A stretch of DNA of 62,000 nt. Source: Adiantum capillus-veneris (lineage: Eukaryota; Streptophyta; Polypodiopsida; Polypodiales; Pteridaceae). Positions 11,701 to 24,361 of this stretch are shown in pieces; position 1 is the stretch's first letter; each line of letters opens with the position of its first letter. The stretch spans positions 80,198,384-80,260,383 of the forward strand of contig CM043944.1 of the NCBI GenBank assembly GCA_014529385.2. Direction: 5' to 3'. The notes below the pieces were generated by a model. That model was not told the DNA's origin. It ran no database searches and saw only the letters and a program-made list of their open reading frames with translations. The translations under genes were made by a program, and so were the position numbers.

Positions 11701-14700
11701 TGTATTTCGATGGAGCCTAGCATCTTGGAGACATGGTGCAGCTTGCTTCTCGTCATGTTTCAATGGAGCCTATCTTGGACAAATGGTGGAGCATCCTTCT
11801 CTCCATGTTTCAATGGACCCTAGCTTGGACAAGTGGTGGACCTTTGTTTCTCTCTATGTTTCAATAGAGTTAGCTTGGACAAGTGGTGGACCTTGGAACC
11901 AAACCCCCATGTAAAACCTATCATGGTCACTCCAAGTGGTAATAAAGAATAACCTTTAAGATGTAGCCTTATAGGTTGGACAAGTGGTGGACCTTAACAC
12001 GCGCATATTCTTAATATAATGACATAGAGTGGAAAAGTGGTGAATCTTGAGACCAAACCACTCAGGCTACTACCAATAATAGCTTGGACAAGTGTTGGAC
12101 CTTGAATGTAAACCCCTCATCTACGACATATCATGGGTTTAATGTTTTTCGATGGAGCCTAGCATCTTGGAGACATGGTGCACCTTGATTCTCCTCATGT
12201 TTCAATGGAGCCTACCTTGGACAAATGGTGGAGCATCCTTCTCTCCATGTTTCAATGGACCCTAGCTTAGACAAGGGGTGGACCTTTGCTTCTCTCTATG
12301 TTTCAATAGAGTTAGCTTGGACAAGTGGTGGACCTTGGAACCAAACCCCCATGTAAAACCTATCATGGTCACTCCAAGTAGTAAGAAAGAATAACCTTTA
12401 AGATGTAGCCTTATAGGTTGGACAAGTGGTGGACCTTAACACCCACATATTCTTAATAAAAGTGGTGAATCTTGAGACCAAACCACTCACGCTACTAGCA
12501 ATAATAGCTAGGGATAACATTAAGATATAGTCTTTCAAGGGTGAGAAAGAATAACCATTAAGATATAGTCTTATAGGTTGGACAAGTGGTGGACCTTAAC
12601 ACCCAAATATTCTTAATATAATGATAGAGAGTGGAAAAGTGGTGAATCTTGAGAGCAAACCACTCATGCTACTAGCGATAATAGGTTGGACAAATTGTTG
12701 ATCTTGAATGTAAACTCCCCATGTACAAAATAACGTGGGTTTAAGGTATTTCGATGGAGGCTAGAATCTTGGAGATATGGTGCAGCTTGCTTCTCTTCAT
12801 GTTTCAATGGAGTCTATCTTGGACAAATGGTGGAGCATCCTTCTCTCCATGTTTCAATAGACCCTAGCTTAGACAAGTGGTGGACCTTTGCTTCTCTCTA
12901 TGTTTGAATAGAGTTAGCTTGGACAAGTGGTGGACCTTGGAACCAAACCCCCATGTAAAACCTTTCATGGTCACTCCAAGTGGTCAGAAAGAATAACCAT
13001 TAAGATATAGTCTTATAGGTTGGACAAGTGGTGGACCTTAATACCCAAATATTCTTAATATAATAACACAGAGTGAAAAAGTGGTGAATCTTGAGACCAA
13101 ACCCCTCATGCTACTAGCGTTAATAGGTTGGACAACTGGTGGACCTTGAATGTAAACCTTCCATGTTTCAATAGAGTTAGCTTCGACAAATGGTGGAGCA
13201 TCCTTCTCTCCATGTTTCAATGGAGCCTAGCTTGGACAAGTGGTGGACCTTTTGCTTCTCTCTATGAGAAGAATAAAGTTAGCTTGGATAAGTGGTGGAC
13301 CTTGGAACCAAACCCCTATGTAAAACATATCATGGACATTTCAAGTGGTGAGAAAGAATACCCTTTAAGATATACGCTTATAGGTTGGACAAGTGGTCGA
13401 CCTTAACACCTAGATCTTCTTTATATAATGACATAGAGTGGAAAAGTGGTGAATCTTGAGACCAAACCACTCATGCTACTAGGGATAATAGCTTGGAAAA
13501 GTGACTGACCTTGACGTTAACCCCACATGTAAACAATATCGTGGGTTTAAGGTATTTCAATGGATCCTAGAATCTTGGAGACATGGTGCAACTTGCTTCT
13601 TTTCATGTTTCAATGAAGCCTATCTTCCACCAATGGGGGATCATCCTTCTCTAAATGTCTCAGTGGAGCCTAGCTTGGACAAGTGGTGGACCTTTGCTTC
13701 TCTCTATGTTTCATAGAGTTAGCTTGGACAAGTGGTGGACCTTGAAACCAAACCCCATGTAAAACATATCATGGTCATTCCAAGTGGTGAGAAAAATAAT
13801 ACCCTTTAAGATCTAGCCTTATAGGTTGGACAAGTGGTCGACCTTAGAACCTAGATCTTCATAATATAACGACATAGAGTGGAAAAGTGGTAAATCTTGA
13901 GACCAACCACTCATGCTACTAGGGATAATAGCTTGGAAAAGTGACTGACCTTGACGTTAAACCCCACATGTAAACAATATCGTGGGTTTAAGGTATTTCA
14001 ATGGATCCTAGAATCTTGGAGACATGGTGCAGATTGCTTCCCTTCATGTTTCAATGGAGCCTATCTTGGACAAATGGTGGAGCATCCTTCTCTCCATGTT
14101 TCAATGGAGCCTAGCTTGGACAAGTGGTGGACCTTTGCTTCTCTCTATGTTTCAATAGAGTTAGCTTGGACAAGTGGTGGCCTTGGAACCAAACTCCATG
14201 TAAAACCTATCTTGGTAACTCCAAGTGGTGAGAAAGAATAAAGTTTAAGATATAGCCTTATAGGTTGGACAAGTGGTGGACCTTAGCACCCATATATTCT
14301 TAATAGAATGACATAGAGTGGAAAAATGGTGAATCTTGAGACCAAACCACTCATGCTACTAGAGATAATAGGTTGGACAAGTGGTGGACCTTGAATGTAA
14401 ACCCCCCATGTACAAAATATCATGGGTTTGAGGTATTTCAATGGAGCCTAGCATCTTGGAGACATGGTGTAGCTTGCTTCTCTTCATGTTTCAATGGAGC
14501 GTATCTTGGACAAATGGTGGAGCATCCTTCTCTCCATGTTTCAATGGACCCTAGCTTGGACAAGTGGTGGACCTTTGATTCTCTCTATGTTTCAATAGAG
14601 TTAGCTTGGACAAGTGGTGGACCTTGAAACAAAACCCCCATGTAAAACCTATGCTGGTCACTCCAAGTGGTGAGAAAGAATAACCCTTAAGATATAGCCT

Positions 14701-16480
14701 TATAGGTTGGACAAGTGGTGGACCTTAACACCCAAATATTCTTAATATAATGACATAGAGTGAAAAAGTGGTGAATCTTGAGACCAACCACTCATGCTAC
14801 TAGCGTTAATAGGTTGGACAAGTGGTGGACCTTGAATGTAAACCCCCATGTTTCAATAGAGTTAGCTTCGACAAATGGTAGAGGATCCTTCTCTCCATGT
14901 TTCAATGGAGCCTAGCTTGGACAAGTGGTGGACCTTTGTTTTCTCTCTATGTTTCAATAGAGTTAGCTTGGACAAGTGGTGGACCTTGGAGCCAAACCCC
15001 CATGTAAAACATATCATGGACATTTCAAGTGGTGAGAAAGAATACCCTTTAAGATATACCCTTATAGGTTGGACAAGTGGTCGACCTTAACACCAGATCT
15101 TCTTAACGTAATGACATAGAGTGGAAAAGTGGTGAATCTTCAGACCAAACCACTCATGCTACTAGAGATAATAGGTTGGACAAGTGGTGGACCTTGAATG
15201 TAAACCCCATGTACAAAATATCATGGGTTTAAGGTATTTCAATGGATCTTAGCATCTTGGAGACATGGTGCAGCTTGCTTCTCTTCATGTTTCAATGGAG
15301 CCTATCTTGGACAAATGGTGGAGCATCCTTCTCTCCATGTTTCAATGGACCCTAGCTTAGACAAGTGGTGGACCTTTGCTTCTCTCTATGTTTCAATAGA
15401 GTTAGCTTGGACAAGTGGTGGAACTTGGAACCAAACCCCCATGTAAAACCTATCATGGTCATTCCAAGTGGTGAGAAAGAATACCCTTTAAGATATAGCC
15501 TTATAGGTTGGACAAGTGGTGGACCTTAACACCCAGATCTTCTTAATATAATGACATAGAGTAGAAAAGTGGTGAATCTTGACATCAAACCACTCATGCT
15601 ACTAGTGATAATAGGTTGGACAAGTGGTGGACCTTGAATGTAAACCCCCCATGTACGAAATATCATGGGTTTAAGATATTTCAATGGAGCCTAGCATTTT
15701 GGAGACATGGTGCAGCTTGCTTCTCTTCATGTTTCAATCAAACCTGGCTTGGACAAATGGTGGAGCATCCTTCTCTCCATGTTTCAATGGAGCCTAGCTT
15801 GGACAAGTGGTGGACCTTTGATTCTCTCTATGTTTCAATAGAGTTAGCTTGGACAAGTGGTGGACCTTGGAACCATACCCCTATGTAAAACCCATCATGT
15901 GCATTCCAAGTGGTGGTAAATAATACCATTTAAGATATAGCCTTATAGGTTGGACAAGTGGTGGACCTTAACACCCAGATCTTCTTAATATAATGACATA
16001 GAGTGGAAAAGTGGTGAATCTTGAGACCAAACCACTCATGCTACTAGGGATAATAGGTTGGACAAGTGGTGGACCTTGAATTTAAACCCCACATATACAA
16101 AATATCATGGGTTTAAGGTATTTCAATGGAGCCTAGCATCTCAAAGACATGGTGCATCTTGCTTCTCTTCATGTTTCAATGGAGCCTATTTTGGACAAAT
16201 GGTGGAGCATCCTTCTCTCCATGTTTCAATGGACCCTAGATTGGACAAGTGGTGGACCTTTGCTTCTCTCTATGTTTCAATATAGTTAGCCTATATTAGA
16301 CAATTAGTAGACCTCCAATCTCTCCATGTTGTCTAGAGCTAAGCTTGGACAAGTGGTGGACCTTACTTCTCCCTTCCCTTAGTTTACTAGCTTAAATGAT
16401 CACTATGTATACTTGCTTAGATCTAGCTTGAACAAGTGGTGGAACTTGTATTCACACAAACTTAATCCATTACAAAAAAG
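8785..16480 (+). repeat. Major core-containing array, about 440-bp higher-order repeat, roughly 16-17 units
   Basis: The landmark GCTACTAG(C/G)(A/G)ATAATAG followed by the core recurs near 9094, 9536, 9899, 10338, 10760, 11200, 11630, 12070, 12490, 12674, 13110, 13475, 13915, 14355, 14797, 15155, 15598 and 16040. Full units are about 420-445 bp and shortened ones about 185-365 bp. One full unit carries about five core-like elements: two to three perfect copies plus weakened forms (GGACAAATGGTGGAGCATCC and GGAAAAGTGGTGAATCTTG). Fixed spacers include TCTCCATGTTTCAATGGA and ATAGCCTTATAGGTTGG. All copies share the plus orientation. The array stops about 40 bp before the 3' splice site at 16517. 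Confidence 0.95.
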
Positions 16481-16517
16481 TATATGTTAAAATAACATTT
16501 GGTTTTTTTTGTTTCAG

Positions 16518-19154
16518 GAAAGATGGCTCCAAAAAAACAGGTTGCAAGGGTTGCTGTCTCAGTTGACTATACTTGCAATGATCTTAGGAAATGGTATTTG
16601 GACATACATGGTATAGAGGGTGCACAATTTCATAAGGTGCATCTATTTATTGCCAAAAAGGATAATGACAGCTTGTTTGAAGATGTTGGACAAGTTGTGG
16701 AAGCATCTGTCTCTGTAGTTGATAGTCATCCAGAGGTGGAATGCATTGACATTCTAGTTCCAATGAATCTAGAATTTCAACTATCTCCAGGAGCATATGC
16801 ATTGGAGCGCATGTCTAGAAACAAAGAAGAGACAATGTTTTCTCGAGGATGGAAGTTTGCAGAATCAAATCCAAATATCACAGCAGATCAACTTCAAAGC
16901 TCCATCATTGCCACACTACAACGAAAAAAGGTGAAAGCTTCACGACCACCATCCACAAAGAAGCAAGCAAAAGTGCAGAAAGTAGAAGCTAAGCGAACTA
17001 GCTCCATTTTGGATGTAGACAAGGCATCTTTGGCATCCTCATCAAAGAGGGTTCAATGTCAAAGATGAGAATTGTGGATCCAGATGTTTTAGAAGCTGAG
17101 GCCATGAAAGGACAAGAAAAAGATACAGGTGGAATGAATAAGTACATAAATTATTTTCCTTTCCAATATAGGGAATTTGATATCCCTATTCAAAATTGTT
17201 GGCTTGCTCCTGATCACTATAATGCACGTATTATGGATAAAAAACACGCTGAAAGTGTGTTATTTGGATTTTCACGGAGTACGACCAAGCCTGCAGCATG
17301 TGCATATTTGATGCCTGTTCGAAATGCAAAATCAAAGAAGGGGACTCCTTTGGCAGTAGAAGAGGTAGAGGAGCAAAAAATTAAAGATTATCATTATTGG
17401 ATTCTTGATGGGCAGCATTCAATCTATGCTGCAAAAGTTTTGCTTCACAATGAACAAAACAACAAAGAGATCTTTGAAAGACTGATTAGCGTGTATAAAT
17501 TTAGAAAGGCTCGCATTGTTGTGAATGCTCCTCCATTTGTTGCAACTGCTATATCTGCCATTGCAAATGAGGAGGCTCAGGCATTGTATGTCAAGCAACC
17601 TTACAGCCAAATATTGAGACATTTACGGAGTCAATGGATCTTCTCAGGACGACCACCAAAGGCAGCAAGTGGAATTGCAGAGGGACATGCATCTCGTGCC
17701 GGATGGGATGTAAGTTATTTTCTTTGTCTTTTTGATAGTGTTTAATTAACAAATCTTGCTCAATAGTTTAATTATTTCTCTATTTCTTTTCAGGGTTTCT
17801 TCGATTGGCAAGAATGAGTGCAGCAGCAAGTTGGATTGCTAAACAGGCACACATGGTCACCTACTCTGATTTAGTTTATGATTGCTGGATAGAAATCATT
17901 GAAAATCTAGAAGAGGAGAATAAGAAACCCCCAACAACTGTATTTAGATATCTTTGTGGCCTTGAGGAATCAAGAAGAGATTAGAGATGAGAAGATTTTA
18001 CTGTCAAAGAGTGCAAAGGATGGTGATGCAACTGACATGTATGATCGAATCAAGCAGTTGAAGCAAGACAAATTGATTCAAGATGCACTTCTTGAAGGCT
18101 TCAACAATTTGAATGAGTCTTCACCATGTAAAGACTGGGAGGAGGTGGTCAAAATGTATAACATCAATGATGTTGTTTATAAAACAATTTTAATGCTATG
18201 CGAGGAATGGATCAGATCTAGTTTGACGCGTGGAACAAAGAAAATGGCTTTTCCAGATGGAGCAATAAAATACATGCAATGGGCAATTCACCTTCAAAAG
18301 GAGAAAACTGAGCCTAGAGATTTGCCATGGTCAATCTATGTGGTGAGCCTACAAATGGAAGGCAATCTCTACTTGATGCGCCACTTCAATAATAAAGTGC
18401 CTATTGGCTTATGTGTTTTAGATATGACAAAAAACGTTGGAGGCAATTTGAAGTGGAGTGAGGAGACATTTAACAATGCTTTGGATGGGATCTTGGCTAT
18501 TGCTGGAGGGTCAACAGATCCTGGATTTGTCTTTCTTGCATTTGTGGATTTCACTAACTTCACAAAATTGCAATGTGCCTTTCACGCCATGGGAGATAAT
18601 CTGAGCTACCATTGTTGTGGTGCATTGCATCACTTTCCATCAGCTCCTTGCAAAGGAGCAATTCAATTCCTAACAGTTATTGCCTTCTTGGGACAAGGCA
18701 ATGCATTTGAAGACCTGAGAAGAAGATCAGAGGAACATCCCATGCCAATTGATTGTTCTCTTCTTCAAGTAGCAGATAACGATATGTCAGATTTGCAATA
18801 TTTGGAGGCCAAAAAAGAGCTTTGGTCAAGCACTACATTCGTACATATTGTTTTGAAGACCGCAAGCTTGTTGATGTTTTTGGTGATGGCTCCTTGGTTG
18901 CACAAGAAGGAATACAACAGAAAAAAGAAGTCATCTGCTTAATTGATAGTGTGGAGGAGGCAAAAAGCGTGGAGACCATGCTGCTAGACTTTGTTAAGTC
19001 TCATGAAGATATAGAAAAATGGGCTGGACTTCAACAATCCACTTCGCAATCAGGCGACATTGTGCCTGTTACAGAGGAGTGCTCTCCACAAAGAGAAGAA
19101 GAACAACAACAACACCATCCTCTGTCAATGGAGGACTTTTGGAAATGGAGACAC
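16518..19154 (+). pseudogene. ParB-like domain plus beta-class-like DNA methyltransferase, frameshifted
   Basis: The segment starts at a clean pyrimidine tract and AG (to 16517), with an ATG at 16523. The first roughly 180 codons are unrecognised and end in a Lys-rich tail. After a frame change near 17050 comes a ParB/sulfiredoxin-like domain: FDIPIQNCWLAPDHYNARI, then YHYWILDGQHSIYAAKVL (matching the ParB G-x-H-R motif, here DGQHS) and AIANEEAQ (the ParB NE motif). An intron (17710-17793) follows. Frame 17956-18942 has EPRDLPWSIYVV, which aligns by eye with the DPPW/DPPY catalytic motif IV of amino-methyltransferases. In the next frame, 18822-19154, LVDVFGDGSLVAQEG resembles the SAM-binding FxGxG motif I and is followed by VICLIDS. 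Motif IV before motif I is the beta-class order. ParB-methyltransferase fusions are known mainly from phages and bacterial plasmids. Frameshifts near 17050, 17795, 17960 and 18820, and Leu in DLPW, argue against activity. A GTATGT donor ends the segment. Confidence 0.6.
17710..17793 (+). other. Spliceosomal intron inside the ParB-methyltransferase-like gene
   Basis: The donor GTAAGT at 17710 follows a codon for Asp. The acceptor TTTCTTTTCAG ends at 17793. The 84-bp length and T-rich body fit a plant intron. The downstream frame that stays open is off by one base, so an indel lies close to the junction. Confidence 0.75.
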
Positions 19155-21746
19155 GTATGTTTTGAGTTTCTTGTGCATGTTAGTGTTTCTTGTTACTGAT
19201 TTGATACTCTTAATGTTAGATTTTGCTTTATATAGTATTGATTGAGCTTGTATTTTTTATCTCAAGCATTCAAGGTTTGAATGTAAATAGTAAATTACTT
19301 GAGTTTTTGAATGGTGGATCTGTAGACTAAAACTAAAACATTTAATACTCACAAAGACTTAATTACTTAAGAGCTTGAACTCAATAAGTTTTGGACCTTT
19401 TATCAATACCCCCTTGATATGATACATTAGATCGTAGCATGGTTAAATGGTGATGCTTCATAAATTGAACCTAGCTTAGACAGGTGCTGGAGCCTAAATT
19501 TAAACTAACCTTGCTAGAAGGGAGCTTATGTTTGGACTTGAGAGAAATAGCATAAGTAATCAATTAGAGCATAGATTAGACATGTGGTGGTGGCCGGCCT
19601 TAGAGACCAAAATCTTAATGAGCTTGGAAAGGTATTTAAGTACTGCAATTTACTTAGTTTTAGTACTCATTAAATGCATAGCTTGACAAAAGGTGGACCT
19701 TACATGGATCCTAATTTCAAGAGGTGTGGTAGACCTTCAAAACAAGCTCATATAGCTTGGACATGTGGTAGACCTTGCATGAAGACTAGTTTAGACAAGT
19801 GTGGTACACCTTGTAACCAACACCCATTTGTTATATTAGCTTGGACAAGTGGTGGACCTTGCTTTTATGTTTCAATGGAGCATATTTTGGACAGGTGGTA
19901 GACCTTGTTTCTCTCCATGCTTCAATGGAGAGAAACTTTAGCTTGGACAAGTGGTGGACCTTGTTTTTATGTTTTAAAGGAGCATATTTCGGACAAGTGG
20001 TAGACATAGTTTCTCTCCATGGTTCAATGGAACCCACCTCAGACAAGTGAAGTACCTTGAAACCAAACCCCATAATACAACCTACTAAATAGGTTGGAAA
20101 ATTGGTGGGATATGAAACCATCCATGATAGAGCATAGTATAGGTGAAAACGTAGTGGTCCTTATATCAATTACCCATGCATAGCTTGGACAAGTGGTGGA
20201 CCTTGATTCTCTCTATGTTTCAATGGATCCTATCTTGGACTAGAGATATATCTTACTTAGTTCCATGCTTCAATGGATTGTAGCTTGGATAAGGAGTGGA
20301 ACTTCAAACAAAACTCCACAGCATAGCATATATTAACAATTCATGGGTTTTATAGAGATTGTCCTGCCTATTTTGGAGAGTTGGTACACCTTTATTCTCC
20401 ATTCTTCAATGGATCTGAGGTTGGACAAGCGGAGCTGGAGAAGTGGTCAACCTTAAAATGAAACCTCCCATGCTACAACCCATCATAGATCGTATATGTA
20501 GTGGACCTTGAAACTCTTTTATGTCCCTAGCTTAGAGAAGCATTGCACTCTTGATTATCTCCATACATGAAGGCAAGGTTGGACAAGTGGTGGACCTTCA
20601 AACCAGAATCTCTATGCAATAATAGGCAAGTGGTGGAGCTTGTTTTCTCCTTGTCCAATGGAGCCTAGCTTAGACAAACAATGGAGCTTGCTTCTCTCCA
20701 TGTTTCAATGGATCCTAGCTTAGAAAAGTGGTGGAGCTTTGCTTCTCTCCATGTTCCAATGGACCATAGCTTAGACAAGTGGTAGACCTTGAAAAACACC
20801 CCTCGTATACAACATATTATGGGGTTTTCATGTTTCAATGGCTCCTAGCTTGGACAAATGGTAGAGCTTGCTTCTCTTTATGTTTCAATGGATCCAATCT
20901 TAGCCAAGGGGTGGACCTTGAAACAAGAATCCCCCCCCCCCATGTACAACGTATTATGGGTTTTGAAAGCACTGGGAGAAAATAATAGCTTTGATAAGTG
21001 GTGGACCTTGCTTCTCTCCATGCTTCAATGGAGCCGAGGTTGGACACATGTTGGAGAGAAGATGGTTGCCCATGAAATAAGACCATGCATGCTATAATCA
21101 ATCATATGTTGTACACATGGTGGACCTTGCAATTGTTTTATATGCCTAACTTGGACAAGTGGAGGACCCTTGATTACCTCCAGATATCAACAACAAGCCA
21201 AGTTTGGACAAGTGTAGTACCACCAAACCAGAATCTATATGCTACAATAGAGTATAGGTAGGACACGCGATGAACCTTGATATCAAACCATCCATGCTAC
21301 TAGAGATGATAGGTTTTCACATGTGGTGGAACCTTGTATCAATGTTCTATGTGTAGTTTTTGACTAGTGATAGACCTTGAAACTAATCCCTCTAGGCTAC
21401 AAGAAAAAAGAGATGGATGAGGAGGCTAGACTACTTTTGTTGCATCAATGCATCCCATGTTACCACATATACTATAGGGTTCTTGGATAAGTGTTGGATC
21501 TTGTGTCAATGCTCCATGTCTAGCTTGGACAAGTGGTGGACCTTGGTTCTCTCTATGCTTCAAATGGGCAATAGATTGGAGACACAGTGGCCTTTTTTTC
21601 CAATGATTTTATTTTTTGGAAACCTTGGAGGCACCATGTAAGAGGCACTCTAAGTCTTCCATACAATGGACCTATGGACTATAAATAATGATATCTTTCT
21701 TTGATATTGTCATTATTTTATGCATAATATTTTCTTCTTTTTGCAG
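19155..21746 (+). repeat. Dispersed, diverged core copies between a splice donor and a splice acceptor
   Basis: The block lies between a GTATGT donor at 19155 and a TTTTTGCAG acceptor ending at 21746, so it could be a single 2.6-kb intron. From about 19390 it holds many diverged plus-orientation core copies (perfect or near-perfect around 19843, 19945, 20184, 20578, 21528). They alternate with TCTCTCCATG(T/C)TTCAATGGA words but no longer form a regular higher-order unit. A run of 13 C lies near 20929-20941. No gene is seen. Confidence 0.8.
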
Positions 21747-22375
21747 ACACAAAGGAGTTAAGTGATATAAAATCTAGATGTATTTCACACTATGATTGGC
21801 ATGAAGATCCTTTTGGGACACCAACTTTTCTATTCCCAAAGATGTAATTTTCCATATTAACGGTGTGGATTTTGAAGTGCGACTTTCATGTATTGAAGGA
21901 GCTGGTTATGGGCTATTTGTGCATACTACCCTGGAAAGTGGTTTGACTATTCTAAACTATGGAGGGCATAAGTATAGATTTCAAGACTGGAAAAAGATAT
22001 GCAAAATATTTCCAAGAGCTTATAAATATTCTCTTCTAGAGGATCCAAACATAGAAGAAGAGGAAGATCAATCATACATATTGGTTGTGTAGAAGAAGGA
22101 AACGTGTCGGGCTATATAAATAGTTCTCACAGTACAAATGTCTGTCCAACGTACGCTATACATTTGATCCAAATTTGCCACCTTGGCATAAATGCACCTC
22201 TTCACACATCAAGTCAGAAGATATGGCCATGTATGCATTGAGACTATTTGTCAAGTTGAAGCAGGAGAAGAGTTGTTTGCTGACTATAACTTTACTTGAC
22301 ATTGTAAAGTATTGTACATGGATGGAAATCTCAAGTACATGCATCATTTTCATTTTTCATGGATGAAATCTCAAG
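21747..22375 (+). pseudogene. SET-domain (histone lysine methyltransferase-like) fragment, frameshifted
   Basis: After a strong acceptor (TTCTTTTTGCAG to 21746), three frames carry SET-domain pieces in the correct order. First comes SCIEGAGYGLFVHTTLESG with LNYGG, the usual GxG entry of a SET domain. Then GYINSSHSTNVCP corresponds to the R(Y/F)INHSCxPN cofactor motif, with the key NHSC altered to SSHSTNVC. Last is VEAGEELFADYNF, the GEEL-x-x-DYN motif that completes the active site. Frameshifts lie near 21842, 22085-22160 and 22230. SET proteins transfer methyl groups to lysines, typically on histones in the nucleus. This copy cannot make a continuous product as read. No pre-SET or post-SET cysteines are evident. 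Confidence 0.68.
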
Positions 22376-22937
22376 TGAATATAACATTTGATTATTGTTT
22401 AGTTTATGCTCAACGAGAATCTAGAGTGCTCTTATGCTTTGTGTGTTGTCTAACATATTGACTACCTTGGCCATAGAATCTTGATTCTACTCTAGATTTG
22501 TGATAAATCTTACCAAAATTTAATCAATGTCTAGGTTGGACAAGTGGTGGGGCTTCAAACATTACTGTCTTAAACAAGTGGAGTTATCTTACTTGAATAA
22601 GTGGTGGCCTTTGAATCCAAATCTAAGCCAAATCTCTAATTATTTTCTTGTAGTCTAGGTTGGACATTTGGTGGACCTTGTATCCATGTTTCCTCAACAA
22701 GGGTGGCTTTTAGTTTTCACTTTAAGTACTCATCTTTAATAAAGTGTAGATGGGAAATGTTGAGTTAGTAGATTGTATTTTAGACAAGTGGTGTTTGGTG
22801 TACGAATGCTGAAAATGGTTGCAAGGATTCTAACAACGACTTTACCTTAAATAAATTTCTACTAGGAGTTCTACATATAAATATGGTGAATAAAATTCTA
22901 GTGGTTTTGAGATACCATTTGTGTGTGTGTTTTTTAG
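22376..22937 (+). other. Spacer or possible intron with a few core copies
   Basis: Plus-orientation core relatives occur near 22533, 22660 and 22780. The rest is AT-rich. It ends in a TTTTTTAG acceptor at 22937. No gene is seen. Confidence 0.6.
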
Positions 22938-24361
22938 ATTCACAAATAACTGGGATGGATAACGCTCCTATGGTTCAGTCAACAACTATAGAATCCATAG
23001 ATTCTATGGTTTCTAAAGTGCCCAAGATGGATGATATTTATATACTAGAGTCTAGTGTTGTGCAACTTGAGCAAGCTTCCAATAATGAGAACCAAGAAAT
23101 CGATGCTTCAAAAATGCAACATACATCAAAAGAGACTGAAAAGTCCACTCACGAGCTATTGCCAATTGGTACTACGTCATGTAGCGTAGATGTTGAGAAA
23201 TCCATGCTTACAATTATATTGGATTTAAATGGTCTATTGTTGAAACGTTCCCCTCAACCATCCTCACACCACAACTCAGTGCAAATGGATTCAAAAAGAT
23301 ATATTATACTCAGGCCAGGTTGCATCCAATTCTTGAAGACTATTTTACAAAGGTTTAATGTTGCAATTTGGTCGACAGCTACTAGGAATAATGTGTATCA
23401 AATCCTTGCAGCACTAAACAACTTAGCTGAGGATACATTGCCTTTCTTTGCAATTTGGTCGCAAGATGTTTGCTACACCGCTCAAACTCAAAAATTGTTT
23501 AGACCCGACAATCCAAACGTTGAGGCAATGTTCAAGCCTCTAGCCAAAATTGCCATGGGGTTTGAATGTGATCCACAAAGAACAGTGCTTATTGATGACT
23601 CTCCTTACAAGGGATGTATTTCACCAGCAAACAATTGCATTTTTCCACCACAATTTGATGCTGAGAAGATGGTTGACAATATGCTCTTGGAGGAGCTACT
23701 GCCATACTTGATTCAGCTTGATGAGAGAAGGGATGTGCGTGATTTAATTGCTTCTAATCGTTATGGACAACCTATAGTGACAAATGATAGTGAATACAAA
23801 CAAATCATGGAGTATTGGAAGCAAAAAATGATGTTTGGTCAGCTAAGGTGTTCTTTACAAGAAGAATACCACCTGCAAAAGGTGACAGAGATGAAACTAT
23901 CATTGAAGATGCAAGTGACACAAGCCACCGCAATGAAATGAGAAGAGCCCAAATACAAGAGATCTTGGCAAAGGAGCGTACACCCATTGAAAGCATGAAG
24001 GCGTCACAATTGACCACTTTAGCTAGGCAATTGGGTTGTAACACAAAAGGAGTTTTGAAGGCAACCACAGCAAAGGCTTATATAAATAAGGTGAAAGCTG
24101 AGAACAATCTTCTAAGGCTGGATAGAAAGCAACCCTAAGGTACTAGTGACATGTCATATATTCTTGATACACATGCTTGAACACTCATGTGCATGGTATC
24201 TAACAAATCTTTCTTTTTATTCCTTCTTGCAGGATCTTACAAAGGATACTACTAGATGGAGCTCAATCAATAGAGATTTTGATATTTTTGCTCAAATAAT
24301 GAAGCAGTCACCTACATTTTTTGTTTATCAATTTCTTGAGAGACTTTATTTTAGTTTGTAA
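22938..24361 (+). pseudogene. FCP1/NIF-like HAD phosphatase domain with SAP-like C-terminus (copy 1)
   Basis: The main frame runs open to 23941 (about 335 codons from the acceptor). After an acidic, Ser-rich leader it has MLTIILDLNGLLLKRS, the HAD motif I of the FCP1/SCP family. It then has YIILRPGCIQFLKTILQRF and VAIWSTATRNN (motif II with the conserved WST/A). PQRTVLIDDSPYKG is motif IV with the paired Asp. Family members remove phosphate from Ser residues, for example on the RNA polymerase II tail. Here the second Asp of DxDx(T/V) is Asn (DLNGL), so catalysis is doubtful. A frame change near 23825, inside an A run, leads to a further segment (to 24135). There, MKASQLTTLARQLGCNTKG and the following residues resemble a SAP or HeH DNA-binding motif. 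A last exon-like piece begins after TTCTTGCAG (from 24233) and ends in a stop at 24361. Confidence 0.68.

Noticed and set aside
8785-16480. CRISPR-like array (short conserved core with spacers)
   Set aside because: The spacers repeat from unit to unit and vary in length, the locus is eukaryotic and there are no cas genes. It is a higher-order satellite.
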